NCBI GenBank assembly: GCA_003152015.1
Contig: PLZF01000043.1
Coordinates: forward strand, 28,722 to 92,721
DNA: 64,000 bases
Direction of reading: 5' to 3'
DNA from: Acidimicrobiaceae bacterium
GTDB taxonomy: Bacteria > Actinomycetota > Acidimicrobiia > Acidimicrobiales > RAAP-2
Under the pieces are notes generated by a model that saw only the letters and a list, made by a program, of their open reading frames with translations, ran no database searches and was not told the origin of the DNA. Below, one piece after another: positions 9,033 through 17,197 of the stretch. Position 1 is the stretch's first letter; each line of letters opens with the position of its first letter. Made by a program: the position numbers and the translations under genes.

Positions 9033-10511
9033 TTAGCGCTCGACGCCGTGGTCGGTCCGTCGGAGTTGTTGGCGGCGATGGGCCCGCCCGGAATCGCTCA
9101 ACATCTTCCACGGCTCCACCGAGTGGGCCGGTGCCAGCCGAACCCATGTCGGTTGATTCCGCTCATCGAAGGCCAGCGCCATGCCCGGCGATCCTCGGGT
9201 GATGAGGTCAGGGGGCAGTCGCCGACGCCACTGGGTGGAGGCCGACTCGCCCGCGTGGGGACGGCCTCCGGTGACCATGTCGGAGAAAGGATGACCCGAG
9301 GGAGCCCGTCCCGAGGACACCGACCGGGTGGTGATCTCTTCGTCACCGGCCAAGGTGGAGAGCGCCTCGAGTGTCCGCACGTCTCCGATGCCGGGCAGCA
9401 CCACAGTGGTGCCGAACAGCGAAGGAAATCCGTCGGCCTCATCGGGCCAACGCTGCCGGGCCTGGGAGAGATCCTGCAGGCTGGCCAATGTCACCACCCC
9501 CTGTCCACCGCCTTCGCTGATCATCGACGGCAGGTTGGGAAGGGGGGCGATGTTGGTCACCTCGTCGAGCGCCAGCAGCACCGGCGGATTCGGTCGAGCC
9601 TCGCCGACGGCCGGCTCGGAGGCACGTTGGTAGGCCGCGGTGCGCACGTCTTCGACCAGTCCGACCACCATGGGAGCGACAAGGGCCTGACGATGAGCCG
9701 GGGCACAGATGAAGATGGTGTCAGCCGAGTCCACGAAGTGGATGGCATCGAAATCAGGGTCGGCGGTGACCGCCAGTGCCCGTTCGGTCCGGAAACCGGT
9801 AAGGGCACCCGACGCGGTGGACCAGATGCCACTCAGCTCCCGTTCATCGGTGGCGGCCATGCCTTCCAGGGCGTTGGTGGCCAGTTCTGCGATCCCTCCG
9901 GGGGTGCCGGCCAGGATTGTCTGGGCCGGAAGCGATTTTCGACGGTCCACCCAGGTCAGGACGGTCCGCATATCGGCTCCGTCGAGTGCCGCGGCGTAGA
10001 GAAGTGGTGCCAGCAACGCTTGTGCCCGCTCATTCCAGTGGGTGCCGTCGTTCCGCGCCGTCCCCCGTGATCCCGCCGCGGCGGCAACCTGCACCAGAGA
10101 TCGGGCCGAGCCCATCGCCCCGTCCCACGTTCCACATGCCTGCAGCGGGGACCAACGCAGTGGTTCGAGATCTCCACTCGGGGTGGTCGAACCGGTGGGG
10201 TCGAAGAGAAGACATCTCCCCGATTGGGACCGTGCTGCCGCGGTGGCGTCGAGCACGTCCGGTTTGGTCGAGGTGGAGACAACCGGACCGTTGGCGGCCA
10301 ACACGTTCGGAATGATCAACGAAGATGTCTTTCCTGAGCGCGGTGGACCCAACATCATCACCGACATTTCGGGTGGGGCGAAGTACCAATCATCGCCGTC
10401 GTGTCCGAGATAGATGCCGAACTCGGCAGAGGCCGATGCTGCGCGCGCGGCGCGCAGGTACTTCGTTTCGCGCTGTTTATCGGTCGAATGCGAAAAAAAT
10501 GTCATATCCAC
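9033..10511 (-). CDS. VirD4/TraG-type coupling ATPase (TraM-recognition/TraD C-terminal family)
   Basis: Type IV coupling proteins are hexameric ATPases that bring relaxase-DNA to a secretion channel. The 492-residue protein has Walker A GPPRSGKTS at residues 55-63 and Walker B VLLALDE at 311-317, followed by the TraG-typical IAPLPNLPSMISEGGGQG. A C-terminal segment (GSPGMALAFDERNQPTW) matches the end of VirD4-like ATPases. The N-terminal membrane helices of classical VirD4 are missing, so it is predicted soluble, like some mobilisation systems. The start may be GTG 10511 or ATG 10505. With the convergent relaxase it forms a DNA-mobilisation pair, but no secretion channel genes (VirB) are in the window. 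Confidence 0.88.
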   Translation of the reverse strand: MDMTFFSHSTDKQRETKYLRAARAASASAEFGIYLGHDGDDWYFAPPEMSVMMLGPPRSGKTSSLIIPNVLAANGPVVSTSTKPDVLDATAAARSQSGRCLLFDPTGSTTPSGDLEPLRWSPLQACGTWDGAMGSARSLVQVAAAAGSRGTARNDGTHWNERAQALLAPLLYAAALDGADMRTVLTWVDRRKSLPAQTILAGTPGGIAELATNALEGMAATDERELSGIWSTASGALTGFRTERALAVTADPDFDAIHFVDSADTIFICAPAHRQALVAPMVVGLVEDVRTAAYQRASEPAVGEARPNPPVLLALDEVTNIAPLPNLPSMISEGGGQGVVTLASLQDLSQARQRWPDEADGFPSLFGTTVVLPGIGDVRTLEALSTLAGDEEITTRSVSSGRAPSGHPFSDMVTGGRPHAGESASTQWRRRLPPDLITRGSPGMALAFDERNQPTWVRLAPAHSVEPWKMLSDSGRAHRRQQLRRTDHGVER

Positions 10512-10797
10512 CTAGCGCCGCAATCGCGGTTGGCAATGCCTCGTTGTGTCGGCGAACGTCAAGTGTTCGCAACTCGACCGCGTGTCTCGCGTAGGTAAAT
10601 AATCCTTGCAAACAAACAGGTTTTTGTCCATGGTCAATTGCGTGCGGCGTGTAGTGGCGCTGTTGACGTGCGAAGCCGTCGCCGAATGTGGCGTTCTCCG
10701 CGAAGCGCGGTCGCGCGTCAAAACACGCGAGGGTCCTTGATCTGAGCCCAAAAAACCATTTAGATATTTATGATTGCGTATCGCTGAGGAGGTGATC
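10512..10797. promoter_or_regulatory. Divergent intergenic region between the coupling ATPase and HU genes
   Basis: These 286 bases serve the divergent leaders of the coupling-protein and HU genes. The right half is AT-rich around 10750-10775. A small inverted repeat CCGCG/CGCGG lies near 10696-10708. It is the only long noncoding stretch beside the mobilisation genes and hence the likeliest place for an origin of transfer, though I see no recognisable nick site. A strong AGGAGG at 10787-10792 belongs to the HU gene. Confidence 0.35.
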
Positions 10798-11478
10798 GTG
10801 AACAAATCGCAACTAGTCCGAGCAGTCAGTGAGACAACATCGTTGGGTCGCCGAACTGTCGAGGATGTGGTTGATGCTTTGTTCGATTCGGTCGTCACCG
10901 CGGTTCAGTCTGGACAGAAGGTAACGGTGATTGGTTTCGGGACATTCAACCCGGCCACCCGTTCCGCTCGTTTGGGTCGAAATCCGCGGACCGGTGCAGC
11001 GGTACCAATCCCGGCGTCGAAAGGTGTCCGGTTCGCCACCAGTTCAGCGTTCAAATCCGCGTTGAACTCCAAGGAGGGAGCACCCATGGCAGTGAAGAAA
11101 GCTGCGAAGAAGGCAGTCCGTAAGGCTCCGGCCCGTAAGACCGCCGCAAAGAAGACAACCGCGAAGAAGGCAGTGAAGAAGGCTCCGGCCCGCAAGACTG
11201 CTGCAAAGAAGTCCGCGGCGAAGAAGGCAGTCCGTAAGGCTCCGGCCCGCAAGACCGCCGCTAAGAAGGCCACGGCCAAGAAGGCAGTGCGTAAGGCTCC
11301 GGCCCGTAAGACCGCCGCCAAGAAGACTGCCGCCAAGAAGGCAGTGCGCAAGGCTCCGGCCCGTAAGACCGCCGCCAAGAAGACTGCCGCCAAGAAGGCA
11401 GTGCGCAAGGCTCCGGCCCGTAAGGCGGCGGCCAGGAAGACTGCGAAAAAGGCCGTCCGCAAGACAGCCCGCAGGTAG
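10798..11478 (+). CDS. hup: HU family nucleoid protein with a long lysine/alanine/proline repeat tail
   Basis: HU proteins bend and compact DNA. This 226-residue form has an HU fold in residues 1-94 (NKSQLVRAVSETTSLGRRTV, then IGFGTFNPATRSARLGRNPRTG with the DNA-intercalating arm) and a basic tail of about 130 residues. The tail is made of five and a partial sixth copy of a 19-residue unit of the form AVRKAPARKTAAKK, like the histone H1-like tails of mycobacterial HupB. GTG 10798 is preceded by AGGAGG with five bases spacing. At the junction a second AAGGAGG (11071-11077) precedes an in-frame ATG at 11086, so the tail could also be made alone (130 residues). A second, tail-less HU gene lies at 27589. 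Confidence 0.93.
   Translation: MNKSQLVRAVSETTSLGRRTVEDVVDALFDSVVTAVQSGQKVTVIGFGTFNPATRSARLGRNPRTGAAVPIPASKGVRFATSSAFKSALNSKEGAPMAVKKAAKKAVRKAPARKTAAKKTTAKKAVKKAPARKTAAKKSAAKKAVRKAPARKTAAKKATAKKAVRKAPARKTAAKKTAAKKAVRKAPARKTAAKKTAAKKAVRKAPARKAAARKTAKKAVRKTARR
11071..11088 (+). promoter_or_regulatory. Internal ribosome binding site and ATG at the HU/tail junction
   Basis: AAGGAGG at 11071-11077 is followed after eight bases by ATG 11086, in frame with the HU gene. The spacing is that of a good start site. It sits exactly where the HU fold ends and the basic repeat tail begins. Confidence 0.45.
11113..11451 (+). repeat. 57-bp coding tandem repeats of the HU tail
   Basis: Five consecutive 57-base units start at 11113, 11170, 11227, 11284 and 11341, with a shortened sixth at 11398-11451. 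Units four and five are nearly identical at DNA level, so unit number could change by slippage or unequal recombination without altering the frame. Each unit encodes AVRKAPARKTAAKK plus a variable TxAKK-type end. Confidence 0.9.
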
Positions 11479-11484
11479 TTGATC

Positions 11485-11539
11485 GACGGCTCTGCCGTCA
11501 TCAGATGACGAACAACAGGGGCCTGCGGGTCCCTGTTGT
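11485..11539. terminator. Two hairpins between convergent genes
   Basis: A first hairpin, GACGGC/GCCGTC with a three-base loop, lies at 11485-11499. A second, ACAACAGGG/CCCTGTTGT with a ten-base loop, lies at 11512-11539. They separate the convergent HU and PIG-L genes and could end transcription from both sides. Neither is followed by a long T run. Confidence 0.55.
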
Positions 11540-11544
11540 CGTCT

Positions 11545-12381
11545 CTACAGGTCGCCCATCAGGTGGAAGGCTTCGCCGACCGGAAGGGTGGCCAGGGCGC
11601 CATGGGCGGCCAGCTGGTGATGCACCTTGGCCGCGAAGGATTCGACGTCGGCGTCCGGTGCTGGGTCATCTTGTCGACCCGAATCAATCCCCATGGTGGT
11701 GACTTGTTGGCTGGCGTGACACAGCAGGGCATCGATCTTCGCCGCCTCGAACCCGGCCGCATTTTCGACGTGGTTGGGCAGGTCTGCCTCCCACAGCAAC
11801 AGAGACGTAGGCCGATGAGGGGCCGGGCCGATGTCGGGGAAGAAGTGGGGGTCTCGGGCGGCCACCAACGCGTCAAGGCTGAGGAAGCCGGCGTTGCGAT
11901 GGTCGGGATGGAGTCGGTATCGCCTCCACGGGTCGTGAGCGAGCACCACGGCCGGACGGAGCGAACGGATGACACGGGCCACCTCTCGCCGCTCCTCCTC
12001 TCCGTTGCTGAGTTCGCCGTCCACCCTGCCCAGGAACAGCACCCGGTCGTCGGAGGACGGGCCTGACGCTGCCCCGTCGATAACCGCGGCCGCGGCTCGA
12101 CACTCAACCACTCGGGCCGCCACCAGGGCGGCCAGGTCTTCGTCGGGATCCCAACTTCCCTTGGACCCATCGGTCAGCACCAGGTGATGTACCCGGCATC
12201 CGGCATCAGCCCACTTGGCCAGCGTGGCGCCGCACCCGAATTCGATGTCGTCGGGGTGCGCACCGATAGCCAAAGCACTTGACGGGATGGGGAGATTGAC
12301 CGTCACCGGTCCATCGATGAGCAGGTCGCCCACCGGGAGTTCGCTCGGCTGTGACCATCGTTCGTCGTCGGGACGGTTCAT
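11545..12381 (-). CDS. PIG-L/LmbE family deacetylase
   Basis: The PIG-L family contains zinc-dependent N-acetyl-sugar deacetylases and amidases, including the mycothiol enzymes MshB and Mca. The 278-residue protein has the zinc motif AHPDD at residues 41-45 and a second metal site HPDHRNAG in its middle, with GRVDGELS between. The substrate cannot be fixed from sequence; a bacillithiol/mycothiol-type or sugar N-deacetylase role is possible. Its ATG overlaps the stop of cofC (ATGA at 12378-12381), so the two genes are translated from one message. Confidence 0.85.
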   Translation of the reverse strand: MNRPDDERWSQPSELPVGDLLIDGPVTVNLPIPSSALAIGAHPDDIEFGCGATLAKWADAGCRVHHLVLTDGSKGSWDPDEDLAALVAARVVECRAAAAVIDGAASGPSSDDRVLFLGRVDGELSNGEEERREVARVIRSLRPAVVLAHDPWRRYRLHPDHRNAGFLSLDALVAARDPHFFPDIGPAPHRPTSLLLWEADLPNHVENAAGFEAAKIDALLCHASQQVTTMGIDSGRQDDPAPDADVESFAAKVHHQLAAHGALATLPVGEAFHLMGDL

Positions 12382-12986
12382 GAGAACGCGGAGGCGGGCG
12401 TGGTGGAGACGGGGACGACATCAGCGGGTTCGTCGATGTCCCAGGCGAGATCGGGACGATCGAGGACCCGGACGGGAAGGCCGGTGCGGGCAGCTTCGAT
12501 CCGGTGGCGGGCGAAGGAGCCGGGCCCGTAGGAGAACCGGAACCCGGCGTCGGTCGGGATCACGATGACATTGGTGCCGTTTCCGAATCGATCGGGCACC
12601 AGGGTCACCCCGGGAGCGTCTCCGACCGAAAAGAGGTCCGAAGCCCGGGGGAGATCGGCGTGTGCCACCGTCACCTGTTCGACCCCCCGCTGAGACAGGA
12701 GCTCCACGCCCGCCTCCACCGCGCCGTTGAGGCCCCGTCCTGGTTCCCAGACGACCAACGCACCCCGCGACCGGGCCCAGGTGGCTACTTCGTTGTCGTC
12801 GCAGACCACGGCGACCGGCAATGGAAACGCAGCCGCCAATACCCGATGGGCCATGGCGGCGGCCAGCGCGGCCCGTTCGCTGTCACTCAACGCGGTATCG
12901 AGGCGACCCTTGGCCTCTCTGAATGCCTTGACCGGCACCAGCACGGCTCGGGGTCCGAAGGGCAACGCGTCGCCCGGGAACTGCAT
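12378..12986 (-). CDS. cofC: 2-phospho-L-lactate (or phosphoenolpyruvate) guanylyltransferase, coenzyme F420 synthesis
   Basis: CofC/FbiD activates phospholactate or PEP with GTP to make the side chain of coenzyme F420. The sequence shows VLVPVKAFREAKGRLDTALS near the start, VVCDDNEVATWARSRGA, HADLPRA and GNGTNVIVIP, all typical of this nucleotidyltransferase family. I chose ATG 12986 because it leaves a normal short N terminus before VPVKAF. An ATG at 13061 would add 25 residues and reach within 12 bases of the divergent gpsA start. It is a marker that the organism makes F420. The downstream PIG-L gene overlaps it by four bases. Confidence 0.88.
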   Translation of the reverse strand: MQFPGDALPFGPRAVLVPVKAFREAKGRLDTALSDSERAALAAAMAHRVLAAAFPLPVAVVCDDNEVATWARSRGALVVWEPGRGLNGAVEAGVELLSQRGVEQVTVAHADLPRASDLFSVGDAPGVTLVPDRFGNGTNVIVIPTDAGFRFSYGPGSFARHRIEAARTGLPVRVLDRPDLAWDIDEPADVVPVSTTPASAFS

Positions 12987-13072
12987 CCGTTGGTCGGCGC
13001 CTTCCACTCCGTCAGTGTAGGGGGGTCCCGACGGGGCCACCGTCCGGCCAGCGTGGCGCATAGTGTGGCCCC

Positions 13073-14080
13073 GTGTCAGAAAAAGTTGCCGTCATCGGCG
13101 CAGGATCCTGGGGAACAACGGTGGCGGCACTGGCAGCGGGCAATGCCCCCACCGTGCTGTGGGCTCGGGATCCGGCGTTGGCGGAAACCCTTCGCACCGA
13201 GCACCGTAATCCGTCCTACCTCCCCGATTTCCGCCTGCCCGACCGGCTCGACGCCACTGCTGACATCGAAGCCGCGGTGTCGGGGGCTTCATTGGTGATC
13301 ATGGCGGTTCCATCCCACGGTTTCCGCGCCGTGGCCACCGATCTGGCCGCGGTGCTCGTCGACGGCACTCCGGTCCTCAGTCTCACCAAGGGATTGGAAC
13401 AGAAGAGCCACCTTCGCATGACCGAACTGTTGGCCGAGGTGGTGCCGAACAGCCCGACCGGCGTGCTCACCGGGCCCAACCTGGCTTCCGAGGTAGCGGC
13501 CGGCCAACCGACAGCCGGGGTGGTTGCCCTGGCCGACGGGGACCAGGCGCGCTGGGTCCAGGGCCTGTTGGTGTCGGATACGTTCCGGGTTTACACCAAC
13601 GGAGACGTCATCGGGTGCGAGATCGCCGGGGCCCTCAAGAACGTGCTGGCGGTGGCGGCCGGCATCTCGGACGGTCTGGGGTTCGGCGATAACTCCCGAG
13701 CGGCAATGATCACCCGCGGCCTGGCCGAGATGGCTCGGTTGGGCCAGCAGCTGGGTGGGGACATCATCACCTTCGGCGGTTTGGCCGGGGTGGGAGATCT
13801 GGTCGCCACCTGCACCAGTTCGAAGAGTCGGAACCATGCCGTCGGGGTGGCTCTCGGCCAGGGGCGGTCACTGGCCGATGTGATGGGCGAGATGCGGATG
13901 GTGGCCGAGGGAGTGAAGACCGCCCGGCCCATGGTCGAGTTGGCTGCCTCCGCCGATGTGGAGGTCCCAATCGCCTCGCAAGTGGCCGACATGATCGATG
14001 GGATCCAGAGTCCGGCGGAGGCAATCGCCGCTCTCATGCAGCGTCCGGCCACCTCCGAGTTCGGGAATCTTCGACCATGA
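13073..14080 (+). CDS. gpsA: NAD(P)-dependent glycerol-3-phosphate dehydrogenase
   Basis: GpsA reduces dihydroxyacetone phosphate to sn-glycerol-3-phosphate, the precursor of membrane phospholipids, in the cytoplasm. The 335-residue protein has the NAD-binding GAGSWGTTVA at residues 9-18, LTKGLEQ, the GPNLASEVAAGQPT motif, and the catalytic-lysine segment IAGALKNVLAVAAGISDGL followed by GDNSRAAMITRGLAEM. Length and motifs are complete. The start is GTG 13073. Its stop overlaps the start of the adenylate cyclase gene in an ATGA. Confidence 0.95.
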   Translation: MSEKVAVIGAGSWGTTVAALAAGNAPTVLWARDPALAETLRTEHRNPSYLPDFRLPDRLDATADIEAAVSGASLVIMAVPSHGFRAVATDLAAVLVDGTPVLSLTKGLEQKSHLRMTELLAEVVPNSPTGVLTGPNLASEVAAGQPTAGVVALADGDQARWVQGLLVSDTFRVYTNGDVIGCEIAGALKNVLAVAAGISDGLGFGDNSRAAMITRGLAEMARLGQQLGGDIITFGGLAGVGDLVATCTSSKSRNHAVGVALGQGRSLADVMGEMRMVAEGVKTARPMVELAASADVEVPIASQVADMIDGIQSPAEAIAALMQRPATSEFGNLRP

Positions 14081-15453
14081 GCGACGGTGGCGCGACTGGC
14101 GGCGGCACCGACGGGCCGCCCGATTCCGCGAATTCGTCCTCGGATGACGAGGCCATGGTTCCCGATCCCGAACGGCGGGCCGAAGCCCTGGCCCGGGTCC
14201 GTTCGCTCCTCATCGATCTGGGCACCACCGAAGAAGAAATCGACGCGGCGGTGGCCGACGATGTCGTCGATCTGTTGGTGGTGGATCGGATGCTGGTGCC
14301 GGCGGAGCGTCGATTGACCCTGGCACAGGTCTTGGCCCGCACCGGGATCGGGATGGAGCAGGCCCGACGAATCTGGAGGGCCCTGGGGTTTCTGGATGTG
14401 GACGAAGACGAACTCGCCTTCACCGAAATGGATGTCGAGGCGCTTCAACAGTTCGAGGCCCTGACCAGCATGGGACAGGCCGATTTCGATTCGTCATTGC
14501 AAATGGTCAGGGTCATCGGCTTTTCCATGGCACGCATCGCCGAGGCCACCACCGCCCGTGGCACCACTCCGGCCATCGAATCGTCGGGAGACAGCGTCGT
14601 AGACGCCGACGTGTACTCCCGGGTGCTCAGCGTGTCGCTTCCGACCATGGCCCGTTTGCTCGAGTTCATATGGCGCCGTCACCTTCAAGCTGCCACCCGG
14701 CGCGAAATGCTGATTCGTGCTCGTGGGGCGGCGAAGGGGACCAGCCCGGTCATGGCCGTCGGGTTCGCCGACATGGTGGGTTTCACCATGCTCAGCCAAC
14801 ATCTGGCTGACGATGAGCTGGCGGCCGTGGTCGCCAGGTTCGAAGAACTCGCCCACAACACCGTGACGTCGTTGGGTGGCCGGGTGGTGAAGATGATCGG
14901 CGACGAGGTCATGTTCGTGGTGCCGACCGCCGCCGATGCCGCTCGGATCGGGCTGAGCCTGGCCGAGGCGTACTCCGACGATGAGCTCCTGTCCGATGTG
15001 CGGGTGGCGCTGTCGGTGGGCCCGGTGCTGCTCCAGGACGGTGACTACTACGGCCCGGTGGTCAACCTGGCCAGTCGCCTGGTCGGGATCGCCAATCCCG
15101 GCACCGTGTTGATGTCCGATGAGTTCCACGCGGCCATCGTGTTGGAGACCGAGGGGGAATTTGTCGGACGCGCGCTCCGGCCTCGCAGCCTGAAAGGCAT
15201 CGGCTGGGTACAAGTCTGGAAGCTGTCACGGGTGGGAAGCGAGCCCGGGGCCGAAGGTCGACGCAACGTGCGGTGGGAACGGTTCGGCGAGGTCGTACGC
15301 GAAATCGACGAACTGCGCAACCGGGGGGAGAAATTGATAGTGGAGCGTCACCGCCGTTCCGCTGCGGATTCACCTGCCGGGGAGCCTGACCCACCGGGCG
15401 GGGACGCCAACCTGTCAGCCGAGGTGGATAGTGGCGATCCGGTGACCCCGTAG
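14077..15453 (+). CDS. Class III adenylate cyclase with N-terminal regulatory domain
   Basis: The enzyme converts ATP to cAMP. In this 458-residue protein the catalytic domain spans about residues 223-395 and all six key residues of a class III homodimer are present: metal-binding D232 (GFADMVGF) and D276 (IGDEVMF), adenine-selecting K272 and D323, and transition-state N330 and R334 (NLASR). The N-terminal 210 residues are helical and resemble the autoinhibitory, pH-responsive domain of mycobacterial Rv1264-type cyclases; that similarity is judged by layout, not alignment. No membrane helix is present. A Pro/Asp-rich tail follows. The four-base overlap with gpsA indicates co-translation. Confidence 0.88.
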   Translation: MSDGGATGGGTDGPPDSANSSSDDEAMVPDPERRAEALARVRSLLIDLGTTEEEIDAAVADDVVDLLVVDRMLVPAERRLTLAQVLARTGIGMEQARRIWRALGFLDVDEDELAFTEMDVEALQQFEALTSMGQADFDSSLQMVRVIGFSMARIAEATTARGTTPAIESSGDSVVDADVYSRVLSVSLPTMARLLEFIWRRHLQAATRREMLIRARGAAKGTSPVMAVGFADMVGFTMLSQHLADDELAAVVARFEELAHNTVTSLGGRVVKMIGDEVMFVVPTAADAARIGLSLAEAYSDDELLSDVRVALSVGPVLLQDGDYYGPVVNLASRLVGIANPGTVLMSDEFHAAIVLETEGEFVGRALRPRSLKGIGWVQVWKLSRVGSEPGAEGRRNVRWERFGEVVREIDELRNRGEKLIVERHRRSAADSPAGEPDPPGGDANLSAEVDSGDPVTP

Positions 15454-15552
15454 GTCTACCCGCCAAGCTCGTCTCCCCCTGACGGCCCACGACCCAGGCC
15501 GGCTATCAGCAGAGAATCCTGTTGCTACCTATTGTCACGGGCGAACCTTGGC

Positions 15553-15570
15553 CCGGCACGCGAGTGCCGG
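15553..15570 (+). other. GNRA-loop hairpin in the 5' region of cobQ
   Basis: CCGGCAC and GTGCCGG form a perfect seven-base stem around a GCGA tetraloop. A second weaker hairpin (GGCG/CGCC around GTGATT) follows directly. The pair lies in the 210-base gap before cobQ. It may be a terminator for the upstream genes or part of a structured leader. I do not see the conserved boxes of a cobalamin riboswitch. Confidence 0.4.
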
Positions 15571-15663
15571 CGGTGATTCGCCGTCGCCCGCTTCCCGGGG
15601 GAGTATGGCGTCGATGTTGAGTTCGCGAACGTTTTTGTGCGCTGTGCCACATCGGGACGCGCG

Positions 15664-17172
15664 ATGACCGGCGGACTGCTGGTCGCCGGCACCACCTCGG
15701 ATGCCGGTAAATCGTTGGTCACCGCCGGCATCTGCCGGTGGTTGGCCCGCCGCGGGGTGCGGGTCGCCCCGTTCAAAGCCCAGAACATGTCCAACAATTC
15801 AATGGTCTGTCTGGACGGGTCGGAGATCGGGCGGGCCCAGTGGTTGCAGGCCCTGGCCGCCGGGGTCGTGCCGGAGGCAGCCATGAATCCGGTACTCCTG
15901 AAGCCTGGAAGCGACAACCGGTCCCACGTGATGTTGATGGGCCGGCCGCATGGGGAACTGTCGTCCTCGGACTGGACGACCGGCCGGTCCGCCCTGGCCG
16001 AGGCCGCCTTCGCCGCCTTCGCCGATCTGGCTTCGCGCTACGACGTGGTGATCGCCGAGGGTGCCGGCAGTCCCACCGAGGTGAATCTGCGAGCCGGCGA
16101 CTTTGTCAACATGGGGTTGGCCCGGCGGGTTGGTCTGCCCGTATTGGTGGTCGGTGACATCGACCGTGGCGGGGTGCTGGCTGCCATGTTCGGCACCTTG
16201 GCCCTGCTGTCGGCCGCCGACCAGGCGCTGGTGGCAGGTTGGGTGGTGAACAAATTCCGTGGTCGGCAGAGCCTGCTCGATCCGGGCCTTCAATCGTTGC
16301 AGCGGGTCACCGGGCGTCCAGTACTTGGCGTGCTTCCGTGGCTGGAAGACGTGTGGATAGATGCAGAGGACGCGCTGGCCGTCGCCGGTTGGTCCTCGCC
16401 GGCACCAGTCGCCGGTCCCACACTGCGGATAGCCGTCATCCGCCTTCCGCGGGCATCCAACGCCACCGACGTCGACGCCCTGGCCGCCGAACCGGGCATC
16501 GCCGTCAGTGTCACTGCCGATCCCGACACGGTGGCGTCCGCCGACCTGGCCGTGTTGCCGGGCAGCCGTGCAACCCTGGACGACCTCGATTGGCTTCGCC
16601 GACGCGGTCTCGCCGATGCCCTCGCCGCTCGGGCCGGTGCCGGTCGGCCGGTGCTGGGCATCTGCGGCGGCTACCAGATGCTGGCCAAGTCCATCGATGA
16701 TCCGATCGAGTCCCGGCGGGGACGGGTGGCAGGCCTGAGTCTGTTGCCTACCCTGGTCACCTTCGACAACTCCAAGCATCTCGGAACGACGTCGGGGAAG
16801 TGGCGGGGCAGGGTTGTAAGCGGTTACCAGATCCACCACGGTGTGGCCATCCTCGATGCCGAAGATCCCGAGGCGGCGGACGCGGAGCCGTTCCTCGACG
16901 GCTTCAGACACCGAGCCGTATGGGGATCCACCTGGCACGGCGCATTCGAACATGACGAGTTCCGCCGCGCCTGGTTGACCGAAGTAGCTGCCCAGGCCCA
17001 GGTCGCCTGGCATGCATCCGAGCACTCGCCGGGTTTCTCTGGGTTGCGGGACACCATGCTCGACCGACTGGCCGACGCCATCGAGCAGCACCTCGATACC
17101 GACTACCTGCTCCGCATCATCGAGCACGGACCCGACCCGGACCTCCCATTCATTCCGCCCGGTGCACCCTGA
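15664..17172 (+). CDS. cobQ: Cobyric acid synthase
   Basis: CobQ amidates adenosylcobyrinic acid diamide at four side chains, using glutamine and ATP, in vitamin B12 synthesis. The 502-residue protein begins with the dethiobiotin-synthetase-like ATP domain (LLVAGTTSDAGKSLVTAGIC, PFKAQNMSNNS) and continues with VVIAEGAGSPTEVNLR and VGDIDRGGVLA. The C-terminal class I glutaminase domain has its nucleophile in GICGGYQML and a histidine in STWHGAFEHD. ATG 15664 gives the family's usual N terminus. No other cobalamin genes are in the window. Confidence 0.95.
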   Translation: MTGGLLVAGTTSDAGKSLVTAGICRWLARRGVRVAPFKAQNMSNNSMVCLDGSEIGRAQWLQALAAGVVPEAAMNPVLLKPGSDNRSHVMLMGRPHGELSSSDWTTGRSALAEAAFAAFADLASRYDVVIAEGAGSPTEVNLRAGDFVNMGLARRVGLPVLVVGDIDRGGVLAAMFGTLALLSAADQALVAGWVVNKFRGRQSLLDPGLQSLQRVTGRPVLGVLPWLEDVWIDAEDALAVAGWSSPAPVAGPTLRIAVIRLPRASNATDVDALAAEPGIAVSVTADPDTVASADLAVLPGSRATLDDLDWLRRRGLADALAARAGAGRPVLGICGGYQMLAKSIDDPIESRRGRVAGLSLLPTLVTFDNSKHLGTTSGKWRGRVVSGYQIHHGVAILDAEDPEAADAEPFLDGFRHRAVWGSTWHGAFEHDEFRRAWLTEVAAQAQVAWHASEHSPGFSGLRDTMLDRLADAIEQHLDTDYLLRIIEHGPDPDLPFIPPGAP

Positions 17173-17197
17173 CCGGCGGGGTCAGGTGACGGCGGGG

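Noticed and set aside
9009..10070. 353-codon + strand frame opposite the coupling ATPase
   Set aside because: The reverse strand has Walker A and B of a VirD4-type ATPase, while the + frame is Gly/Arg/His-rich without motifs.
11113..11451. CRISPR-like regular repeats
   Set aside because: The repeats are contiguous without spacers and encode the HU tail in frame.
15454..15663. Cobalamin riboswitch before cobQ
   Set aside because: The conserved boxes are not present on the + strand; only short GC hairpins were seen.
15799..17127. 442-codon reverse frame across cobQ
   Set aside because: Antisense shadow of an intact cobQ with recognisable motifs.
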